Shown piece after piece: positions 25,362-34,660 of a stretch of DNA of 64,000 bases (its first letter is position 1; every line of letters starts with the position of its first letter). The stretch is from assembly GCF_041751335.1 (NCBI RefSeq), contig NZ_JBGSXS010000148.1:1-64000 (forward strand). Direction: 5' to 3'. The position numbers and the translations under genes are program-made. This DNA is from Aquiflexum sp041751335 (GTDB taxonomy: Bacteria; Bacteroidota; Bacteroidia; Cytophagales; Cyclobacteriaceae). The notes below the pieces were generated by a model. That model was not told the DNA's origin. It ran no database searches and saw nothing but the letters and a program-made list of their open reading frames with translations.

Positions 25362-26018
25362 TCAGCGCAGATCAATGATTTCTACCTTTCCGAATTTCTG
25401 CGGATTAAATGTGAAATAAGAATCTTGCAAATCAACTTCTGTATTTACCGATGTGAATTTATATTTAAATACTCCTCCCTGATCATCATATATTTCCCAA
25501 CCCATCAAATCTTTTTTGTTTTTGTCAACAAATAATTTAACCCTTTTGAAAGGGGCATTGGATTTTTCAGCTAAGAGCTCAATTTCCTGTATGACAGTCC
25601 CTTTTTCATTTTTTTCACCGATCAATCTATAATTATATCCTTTTTGATATATCGTGTATACAGAAGAGGGTGTCAGTTCATCCTCCATATCGCCCGCATT
25701 GTTGACAGTTACCTCTTTGTAATTTCCGGATTCTATATATGTCCAAACAGTTTTGCCATTGTTGAAAATCTCCTGTTCTGGTAATTTCAAATGATATTTA
25801 TCCCCTTTTATGGCTATGTCTCCACTTTGTGACTGACTTTTTCCATCTTCAAATTCGGCATAGGAAAATTCAAAACTGGCTTGAAGACCTTTCAATGATT
25901 TGTATTTCTGGCTCATGCCGTCCAAAATGGTTTTTGCTTTTGGGTCCTTTTGTGCAAAAACAGTTGGGGACATATAAGCTGAAAAAAGAAATACGACAAG
26001 GGTGATTATGTTTTTCAT
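25362..26018 (-). CDS. lolA: Outer-membrane lipoprotein carrier LolA-like protein
   Basis: This 218-residue protein has a signal peptide (KNIITLVVFLFSAYMSPTVFAQ) and a LolA-type fold. The sequence runs ILDGMSQKYKSLKGLQASFEF, then GDIAIKGDKYHL and the IFNNGKTVWTYI strand, ending DSYFTFNPQKFGKVEIIDLR. LolA shuttles lipoproteins through the periplasm to the outer membrane. It follows ftsK by 40 nt on the same strand, the same neighbour order seen in gammaproteobacteria. The family in Bacteroidetes is divergent, so the symbol is by family rather than proven orthology. Confidence 0.88.
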   Translation of the reverse strand: MKNIITLVVFLFSAYMSPTVFAQKDPKAKTILDGMSQKYKSLKGLQASFEFSYAEFEDGKSQSQSGDIAIKGDKYHLKLPEQEIFNNGKTVWTYIESGNYKEVTVNNAGDMEDELTPSSVYTIYQKGYNYRLIGEKNEKGTVIQEIELLAEKSNAPFKRVKLFVDKNKKDLMGWEIYDDQGGVFKYKFTSVNTEVDLQDSYFTFNPQKFGKVEIIDLR

Positions 26019-26058
26019 TTTGATTGTAGGTTTTCTCCTTTGTATAAATCAAGAAGAA

Positions 26059-28536
26059 TTATAGATTGTTCAATAACCGTTCCAAACTGGCTTCATCCTG
26101 TATCAAAACCTCCCTGGCTTTACTTCCTTCAAACGGTCCCACTATACCTGCTGCTTCCAATTGGTCAACAATCCTCCCTGCACGGTTATAGCCGAGCTTC
26201 AACTTCCTTTGAATCAGAGAAGTACTTCCCTGCTGATGCAACACAATCAATTTGGCCGCGTCGTCAAAAAGAGGGTCTCTGTCCGCCAAGTCAATACTTG
26301 ACAAGTTACCTTCTCCTTCCTCCCCTTCAAACTCAGGCAAAAGATAGGCATCTGAATAGCCTTTTTGTTCCCCAATCCAATCACAAATAGAATCCACCTC
26401 GGGAGTATCCAAAAAAGCACATTGCAATCGGGTCATTTCAGAACCATGGGAAAGCAACATATCTCCCATCCCAATCAATTGGTCTGCTCCACCTGCATCC
26501 AAAATAGTCCTGCTGTCAATCTTGGAAGTCACCCGGAAGGAAAGCCTTGCCGGGAAGTTGGCTTTGATAATACCTGTGATTACATTGACGGATGGACGCT
26601 GGGTGGCCACGACGAGGTGAATCCCGATAGCCCTTGCCAATTGTGCCAAACGGGCTATAGGGGCTTCTATCTCTTTGCCAGCGGTCATCATCAGATCAGC
26701 CAACTCATCAATAACCAATACGATGTAAGGCATAAACTTATGCCCCTTTTCAGGATTCAACTTACGGGCTACAAATTTGGCATTGTATTCTTTGAGATTT
26801 CTACACCCGGCATCTTTGAGTAGATCGTAGCGTTTATCCATCTCTATACAAAGAGAATTCAGAGTATAGATAACCTTTTTGGTATCCGTGATAATCGCTT
26901 CTTCCGCTCCTGGTAGCTTAGCTAAAAAGTGTCTTTCTATTTTATTGAAAAGCGTTAATTCAACTTTTTTAGGATCAACCAAAACAAACTTCAGTTGGGA
27001 TGGATGCTTTTTGTACACCAAAGATGCCAAGATCATATTCAACCCCACAGATTTACCCTGACCGGTCGCACCAGCCATCAGCAAGTGTGGCATTTTTGCC
27101 AAATCCATCACGAACACTTCATTGGAAATAGTTTTGCCTAAAGCGACAGGAAGATCCTTATCACTTTTCATAAATTTCTCCGTACCTATGACTGACCTAG
27201 CAGGCACAAGTTCTCTGTTTTTGTTGGGAACTTCTATACCAATTGTTCCTTTGCCAGGAATAGGCGCAATGATACGGATACCCAATGCAGCCAAACTCAG
27301 TGCTATATCATCCTCAAGATTTTTGATCTTGGAAATCTTGACCCCTGGATCAGGTACTATCTCGTAAAGTGTTACAGTAGGGCCTATTGTAGCTTTAATT
27401 TCTTGAATACCGATTTTAAAATTGACCAGCGTTTCTACAATCTTATTTTTATTCTCTTCCAACTCCTGTCTTGAAACGGTGACTTTTTGGAAGTCATAGT
27501 CATTGAGCAGGTCAAGCGTTGGATACTTATAATGAGGCAAATCCAGCGTTGGGTCATAAGGATCGAGGTTTTCTACCTCTTCGGCTGTTTTCTCCTCCCT
27601 TTCGGATTTGCTGACCGAAAACTTTTTCTCCTCAATTCGGGATGTTATTTCAAGTTTATTTTCTTCATCCACCAAATCTTCTCCTTCTATGTTGAAAACA
27701 GGTGAAGTACCCAATTTTTTATTTTCCTCTTTTTCAGATTTAATGGTCCAGCTACTTACATCTTCTTCAATTTCTTCTTCATCTAACTCCCCTTCTATTC
27801 CTAATTCATCTCTTTCTTCTTCTACATCATCTAAACTGTCCTCAAAAGGTGAATTTTTGGAAACCCTTTCTTCCACAGATCCAGTTATTCCTTCGCTCAA
27901 AGACCAGTTGAATTGATGAATATTGAAGAAAAAAACAAGAAAAATCAATTGGGAACCCACAATGAGGAGGATACTACCCCAGCCAAGAAATTCACTGGAT
28001 AACAATCCAAGTTCGTAACCAAAGCCCCCACTCAAAAACCCAAGGGTATTAAAACCATCGGCCAACTGAACAAGGTAACCTGTGACGAGGCCTATCCAAA
28101 AGACAAAGAACAAAGCAAAAGCGCTATACCTGGACAGAGAAATCAAAGATTTTTTGAACGCTAGTTTGAAACCCAAAAGAAACAGGTAAGGAGGAAAGAG
28201 AAAAGCTGCCAATCCAAACCACCTTCGGATAAAAAGGTCCGACATTTGGGCGCCAACCAGACCAAGCCAATTTCTTGTTTCTGCAGCGGTACTTCTTACG
28301 CCCTGTTCCAACTCAGAGGCTACAAGACTTTGGTCAGCTTTACCTGAAAACAGATAACTAAAGAATGCAAACAAAAGGAATATCGCTACAAGAATAAAGA
28401 CTATTCCCAAGGTCAACGGTATTCTTTTATCCTTCACAAAATCCAGGGAAAAGCGACTTGGACTCTTTTCCTTGGATTTGGATTTGGGGTCACTTTTCTT
28501 TCTAAAGGTGTTTGTTCTGGGTGTTTCGGAAGCCAT
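26059..28536 (-). CDS. ftsK: DNA translocase FtsK/SpoIIIE
   Basis: The ATG at 28536 (MASETPRTNTF) fits the family and gives 825 residues; a frame to 28599 adds 21 unsupported residues. Four or five N-terminal transmembrane helices (about 35-200) precede a short acidic linker (EEEIEEDVSS). The motor has Walker A GATGQGKS (about 487) and Walker B VLVIDELADLMM (about 605). The C-terminal gamma winged helix (SLIQRKLKLGYNRAGRIVDQLE) reads polar DNA motifs and activates Xer recombination. A XerD recombinase is encoded 2 kb upstream. FtsK clears chromosome termini at the division septum. Confidence 0.95.
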   Translation of the reverse strand: MASETPRTNTFRKKSDPKSKSKEKSPSRFSLDFVKDKRIPLTLGIVFILVAIFLLFAFFSYLFSGKADQSLVASELEQGVRSTAAETRNWLGLVGAQMSDLFIRRWFGLAAFLFPPYLFLLGFKLAFKKSLISLSRYSAFALFFVFWIGLVTGYLVQLADGFNTLGFLSGGFGYELGLLSSEFLGWGSILLIVGSQLIFLVFFFNIHQFNWSLSEGITGSVEERVSKNSPFEDSLDDVEEERDELGIEGELDEEEIEEDVSSWTIKSEKEENKKLGTSPVFNIEGEDLVDEENKLEITSRIEEKKFSVSKSEREEKTAEEVENLDPYDPTLDLPHYKYPTLDLLNDYDFQKVTVSRQELEENKNKIVETLVNFKIGIQEIKATIGPTVTLYEIVPDPGVKISKIKNLEDDIALSLAALGIRIIAPIPGKGTIGIEVPNKNRELVPARSVIGTEKFMKSDKDLPVALGKTISNEVFVMDLAKMPHLLMAGATGQGKSVGLNMILASLVYKKHPSQLKFVLVDPKKVELTLFNKIERHFLAKLPGAEEAIITDTKKVIYTLNSLCIEMDKRYDLLKDAGCRNLKEYNAKFVARKLNPEKGHKFMPYIVLVIDELADLMMTAGKEIEAPIARLAQLARAIGIHLVVATQRPSVNVITGIIKANFPARLSFRVTSKIDSRTILDAGGADQLIGMGDMLLSHGSEMTRLQCAFLDTPEVDSICDWIGEQKGYSDAYLLPEFEGEEGEGNLSSIDLADRDPLFDDAAKLIVLHQQGSTSLIQRKLKLGYNRAGRIVDQLEAAGIVGPFEGSKAREVLIQDEASLERLLNNL

Positions 28537-28661
28537 AATGTATATTCTATCAGTCCCAAATAAATGGAAGATCGCGGAAATATACAGATTTCCGAACAAT
28601 CAGTCCCACAATTTGATGAAAAGCCTATTGGTTAAAATGTAAGCGGAAGATTCAAAATCAT

Positions 28662-29717
28662 TTATACTTTAACTTTCGAATTGCTCAAATATTTGGCCAA
28701 ACCCTTATTGATTTGTTTGACTAAACCCGGACCCTTATAGACCATCCCTGTATAAATCTGTACCAAAGACGCCCCCGCTTCCAATTTATCAATGGCATCC
28801 TGTGCTGAAAATATCCCTCCGACACCAATAATAGGAAAAGCATTATTGGATTGTTTGGCCAAAAAGCGGATCACTTCAGTACTTCTTTTTGCCAATACTT
28901 TTCCACTTACCCCTCCTGCACCAATTTCTTCGATTTGCTTGACATCTGTAGTCAACAGACTTCGATCAATCGTCGTATTCGTAGCAATCACACCGTCAAT
29001 TTCGGTTTCCAGGACTATTTCCACAATATCATCCAACTGTCCCACAGTCAGGTCAGGTGCAATCTTGAGAAGGATGGGTTTGGGTTTGTTTTTGTTTAGA
29101 TTGGCTTTTTTAACTGCCAATAACAGCTTTTTGAGTGGTTCTTTTTCCTGTAGGTCCCTAAGATTCGGTGTGTTCGGAGAACTGACATTGACTACAAAAT
29201 AGTCCACATAGGGAAAAAGTGCTTCAAAGCAGTAGAGGTAATCATCGACAGCTTTTTCATTGCTTGTTACTTTGTTTTTACCAATATTCCCACCTATCAA
29301 TACGTTTGAATTTCTCTCTTTAAGACGAATGATGGCTTCGTCCACCCCCCCATTGTTGAAACCCATTCTATTGATCAATGACTCATCGGATGGAAGCCTG
29401 AATAACCTCGGTTTTGGATTACCTTCTTGGGGCTGCGGAGTGAGCGTACCAATCTCAATAAATCCAAATCCCAACATGGCCATCTCATCTATCAATTTAG
29501 CATCTTTGTCAAAACCTGCGGCCAATCCAACGGGATTTTTGAATTTCAACCCAAATACTTCCCTTTCCAAAACTGGATTTTGATAATCGTAAATTCCTTC
29601 TATGATGTTCCTAACAAGTGGGAGGTTAAAGCTTTTTTTGATCAGGTCAAAAGTAAGGTGGTGGGCGTCCTCCGGGTTTTTCCTAAAAAGTATTGGCTTG
29701 ACGATAGATTTGTACAC
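28662..29717 (-). CDS. pyrD: Dihydroorotate dehydrogenase (quinone), class 2
   Basis: This 351-residue flavoenzyme oxidises dihydroorotate to orotate and passes electrons to quinone. The N-terminal amphipathic helix (RKNPEDAHHLTFDLIKKS) is the membrane-docking part of class 2 enzymes. Conserved sites are NPVGLAAGFDKDAKL, NRMGFNNGG and the catalytic serine region VNVSSPNTPNLR near 178-190. FMN contacts include GVGGIFSAQDA near 302. The start codon is GTG at 29717. It shares its strand with ftsK, lolA and pyrF. Confidence 0.96.
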   Translation of the reverse strand: MYKSIVKPILFRKNPEDAHHLTFDLIKKSFNLPLVRNIIEGIYDYQNPVLEREVFGLKFKNPVGLAAGFDKDAKLIDEMAMLGFGFIEIGTLTPQPQEGNPKPRLFRLPSDESLINRMGFNNGGVDEAIIRLKERNSNVLIGGNIGKNKVTSNEKAVDDYLYCFEALFPYVDYFVVNVSSPNTPNLRDLQEKEPLKKLLLAVKKANLNKNKPKPILLKIAPDLTVGQLDDIVEIVLETEIDGVIATNTTIDRSLLTTDVKQIEEIGAGGVSGKVLAKRSTEVIRFLAKQSNNAFPIIGVGGIFSAQDAIDKLEAGASLVQIYTGMVYKGPGLVKQINKGLAKYLSNSKVKV

Positions 29718-29892
29718 TTTGCTGTCTTTTTTTCAAAGCGCTAAATTAAACCAAATGGATTACAAATAATACCTTTATTCTCAGAGAATATTATTGCCTA
29801 AAATGAAGTAATTATCCAACTTTTCTTTTTTGAAACTCCGGAGTTGGAAGACCGAAGGCAACATTCAAACTTTAGCTATCTAGAATCTTATA

Positions 29893-30381
29893 TTATTCTG
29901 TAACTAACTGAAAAATCCAATTCCGTTCATTAAAGGACCTTTTGATCAAGAAGAATGGAATTCCAGTAGCTGCTATTATTAATCCCGTTCCACTATGCGA
30001 AATTTTATTATCACTAAATGGAGTAATACCTACAACAACAGTTGAAATCAGAAGTTCTAACATCGTAACTGCCCCTCCAAGGGCTATTATTCCTACTCCT
30101 ACTACTTTTGGTCCAATAGGGTTTGACTTAAATTTAGCAATTTCATTGATATCAACTTCATCACCTTTTACAAAAATCCTTCCATCATTTAATATAACCA
30201 TTTCCCCTTTGAAGCGCTTCCCATCAAATGTCCGCACAATCACTCTTTTCCCATTATTGATATATTGAATATTTCCATTGGACTTATGGAACAGACCAAG
30301 TTGATATTTTTCTACCTGTTGACCGAACGAAATACCTGTACCCAATAAAAAGAATAAAATGGTTAGTCTGAGTATATACAT
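29893..30381 (-). CDS. Exported membrane protein of unknown function
   Basis: This 162-residue protein starts with a signal-like segment (LRLTILFFLLGTGISFGQ). A small beta-rich domain follows (VIVRTFDGKRFKGEMVILNDGRIFVKGDEVDINEIAKFK), then two hydrophobic helices near 93-120 and 128-145. Proteins with this plan are common in Bacteroidetes and uncharacterised. It stands alone between pyrD and xerD on the minus strand. Confidence 0.7.
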   Translation of the reverse strand: MYILRLTILFFLLGTGISFGQQVEKYQLGLFHKSNGNIQYINNGKRVIVRTFDGKRFKGEMVILNDGRIFVKGDEVDINEIAKFKSNPIGPKVVGVGIIALGGAVTMLELLISTVVVGITPFSDNKISHSGTGLIIAATGIPFFLIKRSFNERNWIFQLVTE

Positions 30382-30492
30382 AAAGAATAAAATTTATAAC
30401 AAAGGTGAATTCATTTCTTCGAAAACTAACTTTTTTTTTAAAAAGAATGCAAATCATCATGGGTTATTAAATCTTTATAATTCTTCCTCTAA

Positions 30493-31395
30493 TTATCCCC
30501 GCGGATGAAACTCATTCAGTACTTGCCTAAGGTAATCCCTGTCAAGATGGGTGTAGATTTCAGTAGTGGTGATGCTTTCATGTCCGAGCATCTCCTGAAC
30601 GGCCCTCAAATCAGCGCCTCCTTCGATCATGTGGGTAGCAAAACTATGACGGAAAGTATGGGGACTTACATTTTTTTTCAAACCAATCAATTCTACTTGT
30701 TTTTTGATAATTAGGAAAACCATCACCCGGGTGAGTTTTTTGCCTCTTTGGTTAAGGAATACATATTGCTCATGGCCTTTGGCCGGTGTCATATGGTTGC
30801 GAACTTCTTCTGCGTATAACTTCAAATACTTCAGCGCATCTTTTCCAATAGGCACAAGTCTTTCCTTATTTCCTTTTCCAATGACTCTTAAAAAACCCAC
30901 GTCTGCGTAGACATTGCCAATTTTTAATTCGATCAATTCCGTAACCCTCAATCCAGAGCTATACAGAACTTCCAACATTGCCCTGTTGCGATGACCTTGA
31001 GCTTCTCCTAGAGGAATACTTTCCAAAATCTGATTGATCTCATGAAAACTTAAAGTATCCGGAAGTTTTCTTCCCAATTTAGGTGCTTCCAAAAGTTGAG
31101 CTGGATCTTCAGAAATTCTGTCCTCATACATCAGAAATCGGTAGAATGCTTTGATCCCTGAGATGATGCGGGCTTGGGTGTATTCCGAGATTTCAAGTTC
31201 GGCCAGTCCATTTACAAAATACCTGAGGTGCTCCAATTTAACCTGTGTAGGTTGTACATCGGGGAAATTATTCTCCATATACCTGCTGAGCTTTTCCATG
31301 TCCTGCTGATAGGCAAGCATGGAATTTTTACTTAATGACCTTTCGATTTTCAGGTGATGTTGAAATTGGCGGAGAATTGGGGTCCAAGTGGCCAT
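30493..31395 (-). CDS. xerD: Site-specific tyrosine recombinase XerD
   Basis: This 300-residue recombinase has the N-terminal SAM-like core-binding domain (about 8-95) and the catalytic domain. Active-site residues are visible: Arg in SGLRVTELI (about 148), Lys in GKGNKERLVPIG (about 172), His/Arg in HTFRHSFATHM (about 245), His in LGHESITTT (about 269) and the nucleophilic Tyr in EIYTHLDRDYL (about 280). With XerC it resolves chromosome dimers at dif under FtsK control; ftsK is nearby. Length and motifs fit the housekeeping enzyme rather than an integrase. Confidence 0.94.
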   Translation of the reverse strand: MATWTPILRQFQHHLKIERSLSKNSMLAYQQDMEKLSRYMENNFPDVQPTQVKLEHLRYFVNGLAELEISEYTQARIISGIKAFYRFLMYEDRISEDPAQLLEAPKLGRKLPDTLSFHEINQILESIPLGEAQGHRNRAMLEVLYSSGLRVTELIELKIGNVYADVGFLRVIGKGNKERLVPIGKDALKYLKLYAEEVRNHMTPAKGHEQYVFLNQRGKKLTRVMVFLIIKKQVELIGLKKNVSPHTFRHSFATHMIEGGADLRAVQEMLGHESITTTEIYTHLDRDYLRQVLNEFHPRG

Positions 31396-31415
31396 ATATT
31401 TTTCTTATTAAAATA

Positions 31416-31537
31416 TCAAGTGAATAATTGAAGATTGCTTCCTAAAGCAATGTGGTCAAAATCTCTATCTCTGTGCCAAATTGGAATGTTGAAATAAATT
31501 GCAATCCATAATGCAGTACGATTAAAACCATAATCTT
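31416..31537 (-). pseudogene. C-terminal remnant of a VapC PIN-domain toxin
   Basis: Directly after the vapB stop, a 40-codon frame reads KDYGFNRTALWIAIYFNIP and ends DRDFDHIALGSNLQLFT before TGA at 31416-31418. This is the typical end of a VapC PIN domain (the IA..A helix, then DRDFD.IA). The N-terminal two thirds with the first acidic residues are missing, and there is no start codon. The toxin was therefore deleted while the antitoxin remained. Confidence 0.8.
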
Positions 31538-31729
31538 TTATATTGATCTCATATCCTCAAGACTACCGTCCCATTTCAATTTTTCACGAAGTTTCGCAAG
31601 CTCCCTCAATTTCAGTTTTCTTAAATACTCCCTCAGTGAAGTTTCTACTACCTCTTTTTTAGTCTTGATTGAGGTTTTTTCCAGAATCTCGCTTATCAGG
31701 TTCTCATCTATTTCAATATATATTCTCAT
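31538..31729 (-). CDS. VapB-type antitoxin, orphaned
   Basis: This 63-residue ribbon-helix-helix-type protein starts MRIYIEIDENLISEILEKTSIKTKKEVVETSLREYLRK, the DNA-binding half of VapB antitoxins. The C-terminal tail (LREKLKWDGSLEDMRSI) is the toxin-binding part. Its cognate toxin survives only as a remnant at 31416-31537. It may persist as an anti-toxin against related modules or be on the way to loss. A candidate promoter lies at 31752-31780. Confidence 0.85.
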   Translation of the reverse strand: MRIYIEIDENLISEILEKTSIKTKKEVVETSLREYLRKLKLRELAKLREKLKWDGSLEDMRSI

Positions 31730-31751
31730 GATTTTGAATCCAGATTATAAA

Positions 31752-31780
31752 CAAAATTAGCTTTATTTTTACATACAAAA
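31752..31780 (-). promoter_or_regulatory. Candidate promoter of the vapB gene
   Basis: On the minus strand TTTTG (31780-31776) is followed after 16 nt by the -7 box TAATTTTG (31759-31752). The ATG at 31729 is 22 nt further on. The spacing is slightly shorter than the usual 17-23 nt. Confidence 0.45.
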
Positions 31781-31858
31781 GTTTAATCCCCAAAAATCTG
31801 CATAATCGCTTTTTAACCGATAACTTTAACCTTTCAAAACAACTAAACTCCAATCACA

Positions 31859-32278
31859 TTGAAAATCCTTATCATCAACGGTCCTAATCTCAATCTCTTG
31901 GGCAAACGAGAACCTGAGATTTATGGCAGCACTTCCTTTGAAGATTATTTTGAAACCTTGAAAACCAAGTTTTCTGATCTGGAATTATACTATTTTCAAA
32001 GCAATATTGAAGGCGAAATCATTGATAAGATTCATGAAGTTGGGTTTGATTTTGATGCAATACTTATTAATGCGGGAGGATATACCCATACCTCTGTTGC
32101 CATTTCGGATGCTATTGCAGGAGTGACCACTCCGGTATTGGAGGTACATATTTCCAATATTTACAAAAGAGAGGAATTCCGTCACAAAAGCATTATTACC
32201 AAGGAATGTGTTGGCATGATATCTGGTCTAGGTCTCAAAGGGTATGAACTGGGCATCCAGTTTTTTCTAAACCAGTAG
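31859..32278 (+). CDS. aroQ: Type II 3-dehydroquinate dehydratase
   Basis: This 139-residue enzyme performs the third shikimate step, dehydration of 3-dehydroquinate. It begins with the family signature KILIINGPNLNLLGKREPEIYG, containing the catalytic Tyr near 22. The NAGGYTHTSVAISDAI block near 71-86 and EVHISNIYKREEFRHKS near 96-112 (active-site His and Arg) follow. The start codon is TTG at 31859; no ATG precedes the signature. It is monocistronic and divergent from vapB. Confidence 0.95.
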   Translation: MKILIINGPNLNLLGKREPEIYGSTSFEDYFETLKTKFSDLELYYFQSNIEGEIIDKIHEVGFDFDAILINAGGYTHTSVAISDAIAGVTTPVLEVHISNIYKREEFRHKSIITKECVGMISGLGLKGYELGIQFFLNQ

Positions 32279-32393
32279 GTTCCGAAATCCAATATCCTAA
32301 TATCAAAATATCAACGAATATCCATTTATACAAAATTGAATGTCTATAACCATAGAGACTTTTCAAACTATTAATCAATCAAATTTAGAAATC

Positions 32394-33449
32394 ATGATCA
32401 CATTTGCACCGGGACCATCCAAGGTCTATGACAGCTTACCCCAATACATGCAGGACGCCTACGAAAAAGGAATTCTTAGCGCAAATCACCGTTCTGCTGT
32501 TTTCATGAATCTCTATCAGGAAACTGAAACGCTAATGCGTGAAAAGCTGCATGTGCCTGATGATTACAAATTACTTTTCACCTCCTCTGCAACGGAGAAT
32601 TGGGAGATCATTTCCCAATCCATTGTGCAGTCGGCAGGATACCATATTTTTTCTGGTTCTTTTGGCAAGAAATGGTTTGATTATGCGAAATATATCGAAC
32701 CAAAATGCTTTGCCCATAAATTAGAAGCTGATCAGACCATTGATGTGGAAGATTTGGAAATTGGAGAAGAATATGATGTGATTGCCATTACCCAAAATGA
32801 GACTTCAAACGCCACTCAGGTCACCAATCAGACAATCGCAGCCATTGCAAATAAGTATCCCGAAAAGATGATAGCGGTGGACACAACTTCTTCCATGGGA
32901 GGAATTGAGCTGGAATTTGGATTGGCAGATATTTGGTATGCTTCAGTTCAGAAATGTTTTGGATTGCCTGCAGGATTGGGTATTTTGATTATTTCCCCAA
33001 ATGCTATTGCAAAGGCGAAAGATAAAGGCGAAAAAGGGAGGTATAATAGCCTGAACTTTATGCTTGAAAATGCAGAAAATTATCAGACGCACTACACCCC
33101 AAATGTTTTTGGCATCTATTTACTATATAGGGTTTTACAGGACATCCCTGAAATCCAGCATATCGACCAAAAAACCAAGGAAAGGATGAGGATGCTGGAA
33201 GATACAATAGCCAAGACAGGAAAATTAAGAATGCTAATTCCCAATCCTGAAGCAAGAAGCAGTACTGTTCTCGCTATTACCGGTAGGGATGAACTTATCT
33301 CTGAAGTAAAAAAATCAGCCGAAAAAGAAGGGATGCAGATGGGCGGTGGCTATGGTGCATTAAAGTCAAGCAGTTTTAGAATAGCGAATTTCCCTTCGAT
33401 CTCCGATTCGGAATTTGAAAATCTGATCAATTTTCTCAAGAAATATTAG
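32394..33449 (+). CDS. Class V aminotransferase, phosphoserine aminotransferase-like
   Basis: From the ATG at 32394 (MITFAPGPSKVYDSLP) the protein has 351 residues; an upstream ATG at 32340 adds 18 residues without family support. The N-terminal PGPS, NHRS and TSSATENWEIISQS blocks, the DTTSSMGG motif, and the PLP lysine in ASVQKCFGLPAG near 186 place it in the class V fold. SerC-like transamination of 3-phosphohydroxypyruvate is the likely reaction, but alanine-glyoxylate-type activity is not excluded. No serA is present in the window. Confidence 0.85.
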   Translation: MITFAPGPSKVYDSLPQYMQDAYEKGILSANHRSAVFMNLYQETETLMREKLHVPDDYKLLFTSSATENWEIISQSIVQSAGYHIFSGSFGKKWFDYAKYIEPKCFAHKLEADQTIDVEDLEIGEEYDVIAITQNETSNATQVTNQTIAAIANKYPEKMIAVDTTSSMGGIELEFGLADIWYASVQKCFGLPAGLGILIISPNAIAKAKDKGEKGRYNSLNFMLENAENYQTHYTPNVFGIYLLYRVLQDIPEIQHIDQKTKERMRMLEDTIAKTGKLRMLIPNPEARSSTVLAITGRDELISEVKKSAEKEGMQMGGGYGALKSSSFRIANFPSISDSEFENLINFLKKY

Positions 33450-33521
33450 GCCTAAAATTTAGACAACCTTCAAAGTCTAATTCTAACTATCAACCTGTTG
33501 CTTCCACAGCACAAAAACACC

Positions 33522-34106
33522 ATGTTCAATTTCAAAGAAATATTCTCGGTCACATTGATACTTTTTTCAGTGATTGACATTCTCGGTTCCATACCGATTG
33601 TGATCAATCTTAGGAAAAAAGTAGGTCATATCCAATCGGCTAAGGCAACCATTGCCGCTGGTGTTCTAATGATACTTTTCCTTATTGTTGGCAAGTCAAT
33701 CTTGGGACTATTTGGTATTGGAGTTGAGGACTTTGCAATTGCAGGTGCATTGATCATTTTTGCTTTAGGTGCAGAAATGATTTTAGGTGTAGAGCTGTTT
33801 AAGCCTGACCCGGAAGCCTCCACCACAAGTGCATCAATAGTCCCTATTGCTTTTCCATTAATTGCTGGTGCAGGCACATTGACTACCATTCTGACTCTAA
33901 AGTCTGAATACACGCAGGCCAACATTGCGGTCGGAATAATTATCAACCTAGCTATAGTGTATGGAGTTTTAAAGAGTACCAATTGGCTGGAAAGCAAATT
34001 AGGCAAGACAGGATTGGATGTGTTAAGAAGGATTTTCGGTATCATTCTTTTATCTATCGCCATCAAGATTTTCAAAGGAGCATTATACACTGGTGAGATG
34101 ATTTGA
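33522..34106 (+). CDS. MarC family (UPF0056) membrane protein
   Basis: From the ATG at 33522 (MFNFKEIFSVTLILFSVIDILGSIP) the product is 194 residues with six transmembrane helices, the MarC layout. A TTG at 33498 would add 8 residues. Conserved family patches are FSVIDILGSIPIV, the GALIIFALGAEMILG helix and IVPIAFPLIAGAGTLTT. MarC proteins are inner-membrane proteins of unknown function; an early link to multiple antibiotic resistance was not upheld. Confidence 0.9.
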   Translation: MFNFKEIFSVTLILFSVIDILGSIPIVINLRKKVGHIQSAKATIAAGVLMILFLIVGKSILGLFGIGVEDFAIAGALIIFALGAEMILGVELFKPDPEASTTSASIVPIAFPLIAGAGTLTTILTLKSEYTQANIAVGIIINLAIVYGVLKSTNWLESKLGKTGLDVLRRIFGIILLSIAIKIFKGALYTGEMI

Positions 34107-34196
34107 TTTTGAAACAAACCATTCAAGTTTTTAAAACCTAAATGGATTTCCTAATTTTTATAGTTAATCAAAAATAAATCTACTTTTCTTTGCAGC

Positions 34197-34646
34197 ATGA
34201 TTACAATCTTTACAGACGGTGCCGCCAAAGGCAACCCTGGGCCAGGAGGTTATGGCGTTGTTATGAAATATAATAAGCACAGAAAAGAACTTTCGGGAGG
34301 TTTCAAACTTACCACCAATAACCGAATGGAACTCTTGGCTGTTATCCGTGCCCTTCAAGAACTGAAAGTAAGGGATATACCAGTTACCATTTACTCAGAT
34401 AGTAAGTATGTGGTGGATGCCATAGAAAAGGGTTGGCTTTGGGGTTGGCAAAAAAAAGGTTTCAAGGACAAAAAGAACGTCGATCTCTGGAAGATCTATA
34501 TTCCTTTGCATGTTAGGTACAAGCCAAAGTTCATGTGGGTAAAAGGTCATGCAGGACATCTAGAAAATGAACGCTGCGATCAATTGGCGGTAGCTGCTGC
34601 GGAAATGCCAAATTTACCTATTGATGAGGGCTATGAGAATCTTTAA
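34197..34646 (+). CDS. rnhA: Ribonuclease HI
   Basis: This 149-residue enzyme degrades RNA in RNA-DNA hybrids. The catalytic carboxylates are visible: Asp in FTDGAAKGNPGPGG (about 6), Glu in NNRMELLAV (about 48), Asp in YSDSKYVVDAIEKGW (about 69) and the C-terminal Asp in ERCDQLAVAAA (about 131). The basic protrusion (KKGFKDKKNVDLWK) is present, as in the E. coli type. trmN6 starts 14 nt downstream on the same strand. Confidence 0.96.
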   Translation: MITIFTDGAAKGNPGPGGYGVVMKYNKHRKELSGGFKLTTNNRMELLAVIRALQELKVRDIPVTIYSDSKYVVDAIEKGWLWGWQKKGFKDKKNVDLWKIYIPLHVRYKPKFMWVKGHAGHLENERCDQLAVAAAEMPNLPIDEGYENL

Positions 34647-34660
34647 TCAATTATTCTATC

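Noticed and set aside
27608..27916. Serine-rich plus-strand frame opposite ftsK
   Set aside because: It mirrors the acidic FtsK linker on the other strand and has no independent support.
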